Under the pieces are notes generated by a model. That model was given only the letters and a program-made list of their open reading frames with translations, searched no databases and was not told the origin of the DNA. Positions 7,552 through 16,733 of a stretch of 32,008 nt of DNA are shown piece by piece. Numbering within the stretch: the first letter of the stretch is position 1; every line of letters starts with the position of its first letter. The stretch lies in the NCBI GenBank assembly GCA_021732495.1, contig JAKFUY010000072.1:1-32008 (forward strand). The letters run 5' to 3'. The DNA is from Legionellales bacterium. GTDB lineage: Bacteria > Pseudomonadota > Gammaproteobacteria > Legionellales > Legionellaceae. Position numbers and translations under genes: made by a program.

Positions 7552-8265
7552 ATGCAAGCCAATTGGAGTTTAGTATTAAATGTATTATTTTTAGGCGTTA
7601 TTGTGTCCATGATATTTTGGAGATTGCGTCCTATGATGAAAAAAGAACAAAAATCCCCACAAAATATGACAGCACCCATCGCAGAAAGAATAACCTCTTA
7701 TGAAAAAAATCTTGATGATATTTTAAATGTTCGCAAGATTAGTGTGCAAGAAGATCTTGTATATGAAGCGATGGAGCCGTCATCAAAAGTTGAAGATCAA
7801 AACCCTCAGTTAGGTGTATCGATTTCTTTTGAAGAGCGTGAACACAAAAAACACAATATTATGCTGTTTGTATCTGCAAAAGGACAACATATTTTCGCCG
7901 GTTATGAATTGTTACAAACATTACTGACTTGCGGACTTCGTTTTGGAGATGGTGGTTTATTTCATCGTCATCAACATTCGACTGGTCAAGGGCCGGTGTT
8001 ATTTAGTTTGGCCGCAGCAACAGCGACAGGGATGTTTGATCTGCAAAATATAGGTGCGATGAGTGTTAAAGGTTTATGCATGTTCATGGAGCTTTCCCAT
8101 AACCCAACCATCGACCAAGAGCGTTTTGAACTCTTTATCAAAACAGCCCAAAATCTTGCTACTGAATTGAATGCAAATTTACTGGATGATAGACAAAGAC
8201 CGATTAATGAAGCCACTATTTCAAAATTAGAACGCCTCATTGCACAAGAGCAAACGGTCAACTAA
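7552..8265 (+). CDS. zipA: Cell division protein ZipA
   Basis: A membrane anchor that tethers FtsZ to the inner face of the cytoplasmic membrane. The N-terminal hydrophobic helix at about 6-24 ends in basic residues. A short linker (about 25-90) replaces the long Pro/Gln linker of E. coli, giving 237 rather than about 328 residues. The C-terminal ZipA domain is recognisable by FGDGGLFHRHQHSTGQGPVLFSLA, followed by GMFDLQNIGAMSVKG and a final NLLDDRQRPI block. An AAGGAG sits inside the end of smc at the right distance from the ATG at 7552, indicating translational linkage. smc-zipA adjacency is common in gammaproteobacteria; running on directly into murF is less usual. Confidence 0.9.
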   Translation: MQANWSLVLNVLFLGVIVSMIFWRLRPMMKKEQKSPQNMTAPIAERITSYEKNLDDILNVRKISVQEDLVYEAMEPSSKVEDQNPQLGVSISFEEREHKKHNIMLFVSAKGQHIFAGYELLQTLLTCGLRFGDGGLFHRHQHSTGQGPVLFSLAAATATGMFDLQNIGAMSVKGLCMFMELSHNPTIDQERFELFIKTAQNLATELNANLLDDRQRPINEATISKLERLIAQEQTVN

Positions 8266-8281
8266 TACGGAGATTCTGCTT

Positions 8282-9610
8282 ATGAAGCTATCCCAGCTTG
8301 CATTATGGTTATCTAATCCCTGTGATATTGAACTTGAAATCACAGGGGTTTCTATTGATAGTCGGACCGTCAAACCAGGAAATTTGTTTGTGGCTTTTGA
8401 GGGTGAAAAACTGGATGGCCATGCTTTTGCTGTAGATGCTGTAAATAAAGGGGCAATAGCTGTCATGGCAGAAAGATCCGTGACAGGTATTGGAGTACCT
8501 GTTTTTGTCGTTAAAAATTGTCTGCAAGCCTTGACTGAATGTGCTAAACAATATCGACGTCAGTTATCTGGAAAGGTGATAGCTTTAACAGGAAGTAATG
8601 GCAAGACCACGGTAAAAGAAATGTTAGCACATATGGTACCCCAGCCACGATTTGCCTCACAGGGGAATTTTAATAATCATCTGGGAGTCCCAATTAACGT
8701 CTTATCTGTGAAATCAGATATTGATTACGCGATTTTCGAATTAGGTGCAAATCATCAAGGCGATATTGCCCATACTGCAGGTATTGTTCAACCCGATATT
8801 GCCTTAATTAATAATATTGGTCCTGCTCATTTGGGTGGTTTTGGGTCGCTTGAAGGTGTGGCCATTGCCAAAGGTGAAATTTATGAGTCTTTACAATCAG
8901 AAGGGATTGCGGTCATCAATGACGATGATGCCTTTGCTCATTTTTGGGACAACACTATCGCTCATCGAAACACAATTCGCTACTCGTCCTTGCATCCAGC
9001 TGATGTATGGGCAGATAATATCCATGCGGATGCCAATATTTGTTATCAATTTAATTTGCATTATCAGCAGCAGACCCGTTATATTCATCTTAAGGTTCCA
9101 GGTCGACATCAGGTGCAAAATGCACTTGCTGCAACCAGTTTGGCTTTAGCCGCTGGCGTTTCATTAGAAGAGGTGCTCAGCGGTTTGGCTAAGTTTTCTG
9201 GGGTCAATGGGCGTTTAAATGTATCGACAGGGTATCAGCAATCGACTTTGATTGATGATACCTATAATGCCAATTTGGAGTCTGTGCGTGTGGGACTGGA
9301 GTTTCTTGCGCAAAGAAATGGAAAAAAAATATTTGTCTTTGGAGATTTGGCTGAACTTGGAGAACATGCTCAAAGTCAGCATTTCCAAGTTGGACAAATT
9401 GCCAAACAACTCGGAATTGATCAGTTGTTTGCAATTGGACCGTCAGCTTTTTATGCCGTTGAAGCATTTGGTGATGGAGGCTATCATTTTATGACTCGAG
9501 AACATCTTGTAGAACAGGTTAAAAAATACTTAAATCCCGAGGCCAATGTCTTAGTAAAAGGATCTCGTTCTGCGAGAATGGAAGAGATTATACAAAAACT
9601 ATCCAACTAA
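8282..9610 (+). CDS. murF: UDP-MurNAc-tripeptide:D-Ala-D-Ala ligase MurF
   Basis: Adds D-Ala-D-Ala to UDP-MurNAc-tripeptide in the cytoplasm, completing the peptidoglycan stem peptide. Mur-ligase features are the N-terminal substrate domain with SIDSRTVKPGNLFVAF, the ATP P-loop TGSNGKTTVKEM (about 103-114), GNFNNHLGVP, a central ELGANHQGDI, the linking NDDDAF block, and the C-terminal LIDDTYNAN and KGSRSARME motifs. The ATG at 8282 is chosen over an upstream start at 8240 that would overlap zipA: a GGAG lies 9 nt before it and it matches the family's N-terminus (442 aa). The gene follows zipA by 16 nt. murE, its normal upstream partner, is not in the window. Confidence 0.95.
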   Translation: MKLSQLALWLSNPCDIELEITGVSIDSRTVKPGNLFVAFEGEKLDGHAFAVDAVNKGAIAVMAERSVTGIGVPVFVVKNCLQALTECAKQYRRQLSGKVIALTGSNGKTTVKEMLAHMVPQPRFASQGNFNNHLGVPINVLSVKSDIDYAIFELGANHQGDIAHTAGIVQPDIALINNIGPAHLGGFGSLEGVAIAKGEIYESLQSEGIAVINDDDAFAHFWDNTIAHRNTIRYSSLHPADVWADNIHADANICYQFNLHYQQQTRYIHLKVPGRHQVQNALAATSLALAAGVSLEEVLSGLAKFSGVNGRLNVSTGYQQSTLIDDTYNANLESVRVGLEFLAQRNGKKIFVFGDLAELGEHAQSQHFQVGQIAKQLGIDQLFAIGPSAFYAVEAFGDGGYHFMTREHLVEQVKKYLNPEANVLVKGSRSARMEEIIQKLSN

Positions 9611-9626
9611 TTTTTAGAGGAATTTT

Positions 9627-10712
9627 ATGCTTTATTGGCTAACGCAGATTTGGCAAGGGCATTATCATGCTTTACGCGTATTTCAGTATTTAACTTTTCG
9701 TTCTATCTTGGCCGCACTGACGGCGATGCTTTTTGGCTTATACTTTGGACCCAAAACCATTGGTTGGTTGCAAAAAATGCAGATCGGGCAAATGGTAAGA
9801 GATGATGGCCCTAAATCTCATTATTCCAAAGCGGGTACTCCGACGATGGGTGGCATTCTGATTTTGTTTTCTATTACGATGAGTAGCCTACTCTGGGGGA
9901 ATTTATCTCAACTCAATTTATGGTTATGTTTATTGGTTATCTGGGGTTTTGGACTCTTAGGTTGGTTTGATGACTATCGTAAATTGGTTTTAAGAAATAG
10001 TAAGGGTGTTTCTGCTCGAGGCAAACTGATGATTCAATCTGTGATTGCCATCGGCGTTGCAATCTATCTCTATTTTAATGCGAATTTGCCGATTCAAACG
10101 CAGTTATTGGTGCCTTTTTGTAAAAATTGTTTTATTCACCTCGGATGGTTTTTTCCAATTTTTGCAGCATTGGTGATTGTCGGTAGCAGCAATGCAGTGA
10201 ATTTAACCGATGGATTGGATGGCCTTGCTATTCTTCCTATCGTGATGGTGTCGGGTGCTTTAGGTATCTTTTCATACATTGCTAGTAATGCTGTCTATGC
10301 GCACTATCTTGCCATCCCATATGTGCCCAATACTGAAGAGTTAACTATTTTTTGTGCCTCTATTGTTGGCGCCGGTTTAGGCTTTCTTTGGTATAACGCA
10401 TATCCTGCCCAAATTTTTATGGGTGATGTCGGCTCCTTATCCTTAGGTGCAGCGATTGGCTTGGTTGCTGTTTTAGTGCGTCAAGAACTCATTTTGGTTT
10501 TAATGGGGGGCTTGTTTGTCATTGAAACACTTTCTGTGATTTTACAGGTCGGGTATTTTAAATACACCGGTGGAAAACGATTGTTTAAAATGGCTCCTCT
10601 CCATCATCATTTTGAGCTTTCAGGTTGGACGGAACCTAAAGTGATCGTCAGGTTTTGGATTATCACTGTGGTGTTGGTTTTAATAGGGCTTGCAACAATA
10701 AAATTGAGATAA
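9627..10712 (+). CDS. mraY: Phospho-MurNAc-pentapeptide transferase MraY
   Basis: A polytopic inner-membrane enzyme that moves phospho-MurNAc-pentapeptide onto undecaprenyl phosphate to make lipid I. About ten hydrophobic segments are readable across 361 residues, the family's usual length. Signature blocks are [25 protein letters not shown] with the catalytic Asp pair (about 114-118), [20 protein letters not shown], and the cytoplasmic HHHFELSGW motif near the C-terminus. An AGAGGAA ribosome site precedes the ATG. It lies 16 nt after murF and 15 nt before murD, in normal dcw order. Confidence 0.96.
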   Translation: MLYWLTQIWQGHYHALRVFQYLTFRSILAALTAMLFGLYFGPKTIGWLQKMQIGQMVRDDGPKSHYSKAGTPTMGGILILFSITMSSLLWGNLSQLNLWLCLLVIWGFGLLGWFDDYRKLVLRNSKGVSARGKLMIQSVIAIGVAIYLYFNANLPIQTQLLVPFCKNCFIHLGWFFPIFAALVIVGSSNAVNLTDGLDGLAILPIVMVSGALGIFSYIASNAVYAHYLAIPYVPNTEELTIFCASIVGAGLGFLWYNAYPAQIFMGDVGSLSLGAAIGLVAVLVRQELILVLMGGLFVIETLSVILQVGYFKYTGGKRLFKMAPLHHHFELSGWTEPKVIVRFWIITVVLVLIGLATIKLR

Positions 10713-10727
10713 GCTTGAGGGTTAACC

Positions 10728-12074
10728 ATGCATAAAGACATTTTAATCATAGGACTGGGTATCACCGGTTTTTCTATTGCTCGATACTTGCGTTACAAGG
10801 AACGAGATTTTTTGGTGTACGATACGCGTCTTGAGCCACCCCGGCTTGCTGAATTTCAACAAGACTATCCTGATGTCGACGTTTATTGCCAGGATTATCC
10901 GGAAGATTTATTGGACAAAGTTAAAAAAATTATTTTAAGTCCCGGTGTGGCTTTGGATATTCCATTATTGCAAGAAGCAAGACGCAGGGAGCTTTTGATT
11001 GAAAATGACCTGGATTGTGTTGCGGTCGAAATCAAAAAAAAGCCATTAATTGCCATTACAGGTTCCAATGGAAAATCAACGGTCACCACTTGGGTTGCTG
11101 AAATTGCAATAAAGGCGGGCTTGAAAGTCGCAGTGGGTGGAAATCTTGGCACGCCTGTATTGGACCTATGGCTTGCCGCACCTGATTATGATCTTTGGGT
11201 ATTGGAGTTATCCAGTTTTCAATTGGCTGCAATGCAACGTTTTGTTATGACGGCATCAACGGTTCTCAATGTGTCACCTGATCATTTGGACATGCATGCC
11301 TCAATGGAGGATTATATTGCAGCAAAACAACGGATCTTTGCTTATACGCATCAGGCTGTTTTCAATCGTGATGATGTAAATACATGGCCTAAATATAATG
11401 TCCCACATCTTGAATCATTTGGCTTATCGACCCCGACGCGTGACAGTGAATGGGGTATTTTATGCAAGGGGCAACAAAAATTTCTTGCTAAAGGTTTGGA
11501 CCCATGGATTGATGTGGCTAAATTGAAACTAAAAGGTCAGCATAACTGGCAAAATGCTTTAGCAACTTGTGCTTTAGCGCATATGGTAGGCATTTCTAAG
11601 CAAAATATCTTAGATGGACTTGAGGACTTTGGTGGCTTGCATCATCGCACCGAGTGGGTGGCTTGTATTGATGGTGTCACCTATATCAATGATTCTAAAG
11701 GTACCAATTTAGGTGCAACCTGGGCTGCCATTAATGGCATTGGACCGACCATCGAAGGACAGATTGTACTCATTGCAGGTGGATTGGGAAAAGGTGCTGA
11801 TTTTACACCTCTACGAGCGAGTTTGAGTCGATTTGTCAAGCATGTCATTTTAATCGGCCATGATGCTCCCATTCTCGAACAATGTTGGCAAGATGCCGTG
11901 AAACTATCCCATGCGGCTACTTTAAAAGAGGCTGTAGAGCAATCTGCTGCGATTGCAACCAAGGGCGATCTGGTGTTGCTATCCCCGGCGTGTGCGAGTT
12001 TTGACATGTTTAAGGGCTTTGAGCATCGTGGGCAACAGTTCTCTCAATTGGTTTTGGAATTACAATCATGTTAA
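10728..12074 (+). CDS. murD: UDP-MurNAc-L-alanine:D-glutamate ligase MurD
   Basis: Adds D-Glu to UDP-MurNAc-L-Ala in the cytoplasmic stage of peptidoglycan synthesis. The N-terminal Rossmann motif is GLGITGFSIARYL, then ILSPGV, the ATP P-loop TGSNGKSTVTTW (about 110-121), GNLGTP, LELSSFQL, NVSPDHLDMH, HRTEW, the YINDSKGTN block and the C-terminal LLSPACASFDMFKGFEHRG. The length of 448 aa is standard. The ATG follows a GAGGG ribosome site. The last 7 nt overlap the start of ftsW, consistent with translational coupling. Confidence 0.96.
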   Translation: MHKDILIIGLGITGFSIARYLRYKERDFLVYDTRLEPPRLAEFQQDYPDVDVYCQDYPEDLLDKVKKIILSPGVALDIPLLQEARRRELLIENDLDCVAVEIKKKPLIAITGSNGKSTVTTWVAEIAIKAGLKVAVGGNLGTPVLDLWLAAPDYDLWVLELSSFQLAAMQRFVMTASTVLNVSPDHLDMHASMEDYIAAKQRIFAYTHQAVFNRDDVNTWPKYNVPHLESFGLSTPTRDSEWGILCKGQQKFLAKGLDPWIDVAKLKLKGQHNWQNALATCALAHMVGISKQNILDGLEDFGGLHHRTEWVACIDGVTYINDSKGTNLGATWAAINGIGPTIEGQIVLIAGGLGKGADFTPLRASLSRFVKHVILIGHDAPILEQCWQDAVKLSHAATLKEAVEQSAAIATKGDLVLLSPACASFDMFKGFEHRGQQFSQLVLELQSC

Positions 12075-13228
12075 AAACGGCTAAACAAGAGACTTCAATT
12101 AGTCACGCCCATTATGATAAGTGGTTTGTTTTTGCAGTGATGAGCTTGATTCTCATTGGATTAATGATGGTTTCATCCAGTTCTGTGATGATGGCAACCA
12201 AAAACTATCATCAGCCTTTTTACTTTGTTGTACGACAGGGTGCTTATCTATCGATTGGTATGATTTTGGCCATGGTGGTCATGAGAACCGATACGCAGTT
12301 TTGGCAAAAAAACAGTGTAAAATTGTTGTTAATTTGCTTATGTTTGATGATTGCTGTGTTGATCCCAGGTATTGGTAAAATGGTCAATGGAAGCCGTCGC
12401 TGGCTTGCATTTGGTCCTATTGGAATACAGGTATCAGAATTGGCAAAACTGTTAATGATTCTTTATATGTCGAGTTATTTAGTAAGGCAGTCACAACGTA
12501 AAACGCAACAGATATTGGGATTTATTAAACCCATGGTGGTTCTTGGCTTGGTGGCCTCATTATTACTGATGGAGCCTGACTTTGGAGCGACTGTGGTGAT
12601 TGTAACGACAGTCATGATGATGCTATTTCTATCAGGGGTGCGATGGATCTACTATATTATGCTCATTATTTTAGTTGCAGCTGCAATGGCTTGCCTTGCA
12701 ATCGCATCACCTTACCGAGTTGCGCGATTAACCGCTTTCCTAGATCCATGGGCTGATCAATTCAAAACCGGATATCAGTTAACCCAGGCCTTGATTGCTT
12801 TCGGTCGAGGTGGATGGTTTGGGGCCGGATTGGGTGATAGCGTGCAAAAAATGTTTTATCTTCCAGAGGCGCATACTGATTTTTTATTTGCAGTACTAGC
12901 AGAAGAAATGGGTTTTTTTGGAATTCTAATGGTATTAAGTTTATATGCCTTGTTATTATGGAGAGGCTTGTCCATTGGTATTCAGGCATTTCAGCAAAAC
13001 CGACTGTATGCCGCCTATGTTTCATATGGCGTCACCTGTTGGCTGGTTTTTCAAGCACTCATCAATATGGGGGTTAATTCTGGTTTATTGCCTACAAAAG
13101 GATTAACATTGCCTTTTTTAAGCTATGGTGGTGCAAGTTTAGTAGTCAACTGTGCTGCAATTGCGTTATTATTACGCATTGACCATGAGAATAGATGGTT
13201 TGCGCTTGGATTAAGAAGCCACCCCTAA
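12068..13228 (+). CDS. ftsW: Septal peptidoglycan glycosyltransferase FtsW
   Basis: A SEDS-family lipid II polymerase of the division septum, working with FtsI. About ten membrane segments are readable in 386 residues. Family blocks are GSRRWLAFGPIGIQVSELAKL, LLMEPDFGATVV, the long-loop region FLDPWADQFKTGYQLTQALIAFGRGG, LPEAHTDFLFAVLAEEMGF and a C-terminal LLPTKGLTLPFLSYGGASL. The GYQ.TQALIA style and the place between murD and the later mur genes favour FtsW over RodA. It starts inside the end of murD. FtsI, its usual partner, is not in the window. Confidence 0.93.
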   Translation: MLKTAKQETSISHAHYDKWFVFAVMSLILIGLMMVSSSSVMMATKNYHQPFYFVVRQGAYLSIGMILAMVVMRTDTQFWQKNSVKLLLICLCLMIAVLIPGIGKMVNGSRRWLAFGPIGIQVSELAKLLMILYMSSYLVRQSQRKTQQILGFIKPMVVLGLVASLLLMEPDFGATVVIVTTVMMMLFLSGVRWIYYIMLIILVAAAMACLAIASPYRVARLTAFLDPWADQFKTGYQLTQALIAFGRGGWFGAGLGDSVQKMFYLPEAHTDFLFAVLAEEMGFFGILMVLSLYALLLWRGLSIGIQAFQQNRLYAAYVSYGVTCWLVFQALINMGVNSGLLPTKGLTLPFLSYGGASLVVNCAAIALLLRIDHENRWFALGLRSHP

Positions 13229-13250
13229 AGCATTTTATTTTGTAAAACAG

Positions 13251-13278
13251 ATGTCATATGATGAAATCTATCTATACT
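13251..13278 (+). promoter_or_regulatory. Candidate promoter before murC
   Basis: ATGTCA (13251-13256), 16-nt spacer, TATACT (13273-13278), in the 88-nt gap between ftsW and murC. This is the longest non-coding gap between zipA and lpxC apart from the lpxC leader, and it stands where murG is normally found. No coding remnant was noticed in it. Confidence 0.35.
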
Positions 13279-13316
13279 GAAAATATAAGATAAAAATTGA
13301 ATTGAGAGAAAATACC

Positions 13317-14729
13317 ATGAAAAGATTACATCACTATCAACCAATGAGAATGGGACATGTCAAGCATATTCATTTTATCGGTATTGGTGGGGTAGGAATG
13401 TGTGGCATAGCTGAAGTCTTGCATAACGAGGGATATCACATTAGTGGCTCTGACGCTGCTGAAAATAAATACATCGGACATTTACGCAAATTAGGCATAC
13501 GTATTTTTATTGGGCACCATCATAATCACGTCAAAGATGCGGATGTCATTGTTGTGTCATCGGCTATCCCGTTTGACAATGCGGAATTATCTGCGGCACG
13601 TTACCGTCAGATCCCCATTATTCCCAGAGCTGCGATGTTGGCAGAATTGATGCGTTTTCGCCATGGCATTGCAATTTCAGGAACGCACGGAAAAACGACA
13701 ACAACAAGTTTGGTCACAAGTCTTCTTACTGAAGGTGGGTTGGATCCGAGTTATGTGATTGGTGGAAAACTAAATAGTTCAGGGATGAATGCGCAACTTG
13801 CCCATTCTCCTTATTTTGTTGCAGAAGCCGATGAAAGTGATGCATCATTTTTATTTTTAAAGCCGATGATGGCAGTTGTGACCAACATTGATGCTGATCA
13901 TCTCGAAACCTATCAAGGTGATTTTTCTAAATTAAAAGATACATTTTTGGAGTTTCTCCATCATTTGCCATTTTATGGTTTAGCAGTAGTCTGTGGAGAT
14001 GATCCTGAAGTCGCTAAAATCATCCCTGATATTGCTCGCCCTGTTCGTGTCTATGGCTTTTCTGAAGGCTCACATTATAAGGCCTCTCACTGGCATCAAG
14101 ATGGTTTAAATAGTATTTTTACCGTGACTCGACCCTCACCCTATTTACCTTTGCAGGTGGAGTTTAGTTATCCGGGTCGCCATAACGTATTGAATGCGCT
14201 CGCAGCCATTGCAATTGCCACGGAACTGGGAGTCTCAGATGAGGCTATTGTCAATGGTCTGCAGAAATTCCAAGGTGTCGGTCGTCGGTTTCAACTTTTA
14301 GGAGAAACCAGCTTTGTCAATGGTAAGGCATTGTTAATCGATGATTATGGGCACCATCCACGCGAGATTCGTTCTACCATTGATGCGTTTCGAAAGGTAT
14401 GGCCCAATCGACGTTTAATTCATATTTTCCAACCGCATCGGTACTCTCGTACACAATCTTTGTTTAATGATTTTGTCGATGTATTATCAATGGCAGATCA
14501 AGTGTTATTGTTAGATATTTATTCTGCTGGTGAGGCGGAAATTCAAGGTGTGAATAGTCAAAACTTGGCTAACCTTGTAAATATTCATTCTGCCAATAAA
14601 GTAAAGTTAATTCATAGTGTCGACATTGAAATGGAATTAGAACATATTATTCAAGATGGCGATGCTATATTAATGCAGGGTGCTGGAAATATTGGCCAGC
14701 TCGCCCAAAATCTCATGCAAAAAAAATAG
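13317..14729 (+). CDS. murC: UDP-N-acetylmuramate:L-alanine ligase MurC
   Basis: Adds L-Ala to UDP-MurNAc, the first peptide-forming step of peptidoglycan synthesis. Key motifs are HFIGIGGVGMCGIAEVL at the N-terminus, VVSSAIP, the ATP P-loop SGTHGKTTTTSL (about 120-131), ADESDASFL, TNIDADHLETY, YPGRHNVLNALA and the C-terminal DDYGHHPREI and IFQPHRYSR. I chose the ATG at 13317 (GAGAGAAA upstream; 470 aa) over the TTG at 13302. It follows ftsW after a gap with a possible promoter and precedes murB by 9 nt. The expected murG is missing between ftsW and this gene. Confidence 0.95.
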   Translation: MKRLHHYQPMRMGHVKHIHFIGIGGVGMCGIAEVLHNEGYHISGSDAAENKYIGHLRKLGIRIFIGHHHNHVKDADVIVVSSAIPFDNAELSAARYRQIPIIPRAAMLAELMRFRHGIAISGTHGKTTTTSLVTSLLTEGGLDPSYVIGGKLNSSGMNAQLAHSPYFVAEADESDASFLFLKPMMAVVTNIDADHLETYQGDFSKLKDTFLEFLHHLPFYGLAVVCGDDPEVAKIIPDIARPVRVYGFSEGSHYKASHWHQDGLNSIFTVTRPSPYLPLQVEFSYPGRHNVLNALAAIAIATELGVSDEAIVNGLQKFQGVGRRFQLLGETSFVNGKALLIDDYGHHPREIRSTIDAFRKVWPNRRLIHIFQPHRYSRTQSLFNDFVDVLSMADQVLLLDIYSAGEAEIQGVNSQNLANLVNIHSANKVKLIHSVDIEMELEHIIQDGDAILMQGAGNIGQLAQNLMQKK

Positions 14730-14738
14730 GATTACAAC

Positions 14739-15629
14739 ATGACTCAAGTCAATGATGGTACTATTTTATATAACGAGCCTTTATCGGACTACAATACATG
14801 GAGAGTAGGTGGGCTTGCCAAGCAACTCTTTAAACCCAATAATATCGAAGGGTTGCAGCGTTTTTTGCAATACCTACCTAGCACAGAACCCATTTTATGG
14901 TTAGGTTTAGGGAGTAACTCGCTTATTTCTGACGCTGGTTATCAAGGCACTATCATTCTCACACAAGGCTGTTTAAAATCATTGGAATTGGTTGAGTCTA
15001 ATGTGGTGCGCGTGGAGGCAGGTGTTTCTTGTGCACAGCTGGCACGTTTTTGCTCACGACAAGGTTTGGTTGATGGCGAGTTTTGGGCGGGCATTCCTGG
15101 AACCATGGGGGGTGCACTGCGCATGAATGCCGGGTGTTATATGTCTGAGACCTGGCAATATGTGATTGCTGTTGAAACCATCGATAAGCAAGGAGTGATT
15201 CGTAAACGTTATCCGAATGAGTTTCATATTCAATATCGCCACATTGAGGGTTTAAAAGACAATGAAGAATGGTTCGTTGCGGCTCATTGTCAACTACCGT
15301 CTGGAAATGCAGAACAATCCTTGCAAAAAATAAAGGAGTTATTGGCAAAACGTGCCGCAACCCAACCCACTGGTGAATACAACTGTGGATCGGTATTTCG
15401 AAACCCTCCTCATGATTTCGCTGCTCGCTTGATTGAGTCTTGTGGCTTAAAAGGGACGCGAATTGGCGGTGCCCAAATTTCAACCAAGCATGCTAATTTT
15501 ATTATTAATGAAGATGCACATGCAAAAGCACAGGACATTTGTGATTTAATTGCATTGGTCAAAGAGACAGTTAAGCAAAAATATGATATAAATTTAGTTC
15601 AGGAAGTGCACATGATTGGAGATAAATAG
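14739..15629 (+). CDS. murB: UDP-N-acetylenolpyruvoylglucosamine reductase MurB
   Basis: A FAD enzyme that reduces UDP-GlcNAc-enolpyruvate to UDP-MurNAc. FAD-binding features are NTWRVGG, WLGLGSNSLI and WAGIPGTMGGALRMNAG. The substrate domain has NCGSVFRNP with the catalytic Ser, then LIESCGLKGTRIGGAQISTKHANFI. The GSxFxNP form and 296-residue length indicate the shorter, type II MurB rather than the longer E. coli type. An AGGA precedes the ATG. Its TAG directly abuts the ATG of ddl, so the two are translationally linked. Confidence 0.95.
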   Translation: MTQVNDGTILYNEPLSDYNTWRVGGLAKQLFKPNNIEGLQRFLQYLPSTEPILWLGLGSNSLISDAGYQGTIILTQGCLKSLELVESNVVRVEAGVSCAQLARFCSRQGLVDGEFWAGIPGTMGGALRMNAGCYMSETWQYVIAVETIDKQGVIRKRYPNEFHIQYRHIEGLKDNEEWFVAAHCQLPSGNAEQSLQKIKELLAKRAATQPTGEYNCGSVFRNPPHDFAARLIESCGLKGTRIGGAQISTKHANFIINEDAHAKAQDICDLIALVKETVKQKYDINLVQEVHMIGDK

Positions 15630-16724
15630 ATGTCAGGGCGTTTAAAAGTTGCATTATTATTTGGTGGAAAGAATGGAGAACATGAAATCTCTTTAGCTTC
15701 TGCAGCTTCAGTGTTAAAAAACCTGGATCCACAAATCTATGACGTCAAACCAATTGCAATTGATAAACAAGGTCATGCCCATTTACATGACCAACACTCA
15801 TTAAGAAAGTTTGAGAAAGCCTTGCCTGTTTCTACTGACCATTCGAAACCCTTGTCTTCTTTGATAGTTGATTCTCAGTTTTGTGTTCCAGTCGATGTAG
15901 TCATGCCTATTATGCATGGTACAAGTTATGAAGATGGATGTTTGCAGGGCTTGTTACGTTTAGCCAATGTCGCATTTGTAGGCTGTGATCTTCTTTCTTC
16001 AGCGCTAGGGATGGATAAAGATATTGCCAGGCGTATTGCTTGCACCGATGGAATACAATCTACCCGTTATTTATTGATCAATAATCAGATGTCTGATAAT
16101 GATTGGGCTCAAATGGTTGATGAGGCAATTGTCCAATTTGGTTGGCCATTATTTGTTAAACCATGCTCATCTGGCTCAAGTGTCGGTATTCATAAAGCGC
16201 ACAATAAAACACAGATATTTGATGCTATATTAGATGCATTTCGGTTTGATGAAGAAGTCTTGATTGAAGCATGCGTTGAAGGGCGTGAAATTGAAGTGGC
16301 GGTACTACAAGATTTCAAAAATCGTGAGATCATCTGTTCCATTCCTGGTGAAATTCGCGTGACCCATCCAGATGGTTTTTATTCTTACGATGCTAAATAC
16401 ATCGATAGTGGTTCGTCCCAGTACCTAATCCCGGCGCCATTGTCTGCAGAATGGACTAAAAAAATTCAAGATACTGCAATTTCCATATTTAAAAAATTGA
16501 AATGCAAGGGTCTGGCGCGAGTGGATTTTTTCTTTAATGAAAAAACAGAAACCCTTTATTTTAATGAAGTAAATACCATGCCTGGTTTTACCGCCATTAG
16601 TTTATATCCGAGTATGTGGGCAAAAAGTGGAAAAAACTATTCTCAGTTATTGGCTTCTCTAATTGAAACCGCTATATTACAGCATGATGCTAGAAAGAAT
16701 TTAATGACGGATTACCACGACTAG
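15630..16724 (+). CDS. ddl: D-alanine--D-alanine ligase
   Basis: An ATP-grasp ligase making the D-Ala-D-Ala that MurF uses. Visible motifs are GGKNGEHEISLASA (N-terminal catalytic Glu), MDKDIARRI, FVKPCSSGSSVGI, the FYSYDAKYID omega-loop region, ARVDFFF and the Mg-binding NEVNTMPGFT. At 364 residues with the LRLANVAFVGCD block it resembles the longer DdlA type rather than the roughly 306-residue DdlB normally found in dcw clusters. Oddity: the usual HGxxGEDG loop reads HGTSYEDG (about 95-102), with Tyr for the Gly. The ATG abuts the murB stop, with a GGAG in the end of murB. D-Ala-D-Ala rather than D-Ala-D-Lac specificity is assumed from context. Confidence 0.93.
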   Translation: MSGRLKVALLFGGKNGEHEISLASAASVLKNLDPQIYDVKPIAIDKQGHAHLHDQHSLRKFEKALPVSTDHSKPLSSLIVDSQFCVPVDVVMPIMHGTSYEDGCLQGLLRLANVAFVGCDLLSSALGMDKDIARRIACTDGIQSTRYLLINNQMSDNDWAQMVDEAIVQFGWPLFVKPCSSGSSVGIHKAHNKTQIFDAILDAFRFDEEVLIEACVEGREIEVAVLQDFKNREIICSIPGEIRVTHPDGFYSYDAKYIDSGSSQYLIPAPLSAEWTKKIQDTAISIFKKLKCKGLARVDFFFNEKTETLYFNEVNTMPGFTAISLYPSMWAKSGKNYSQLLASLIETAILQHDARKNLMTDYHD

Positions 16725-16733
16725 GTTGGATAA

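Noticed and set aside
13229-13316. Remnant of murG between ftsW and murC
   Set aside because: The 88-nt gap is AT-rich, with no frame resembling MurG; only a possible promoter is visible.
14998-15483. 161-aa minus-strand ORF opposite murB
   Set aside because: Antisense shadow of murB; composition (His/Gln/Pro-rich) reflects the opposite strand's codons.
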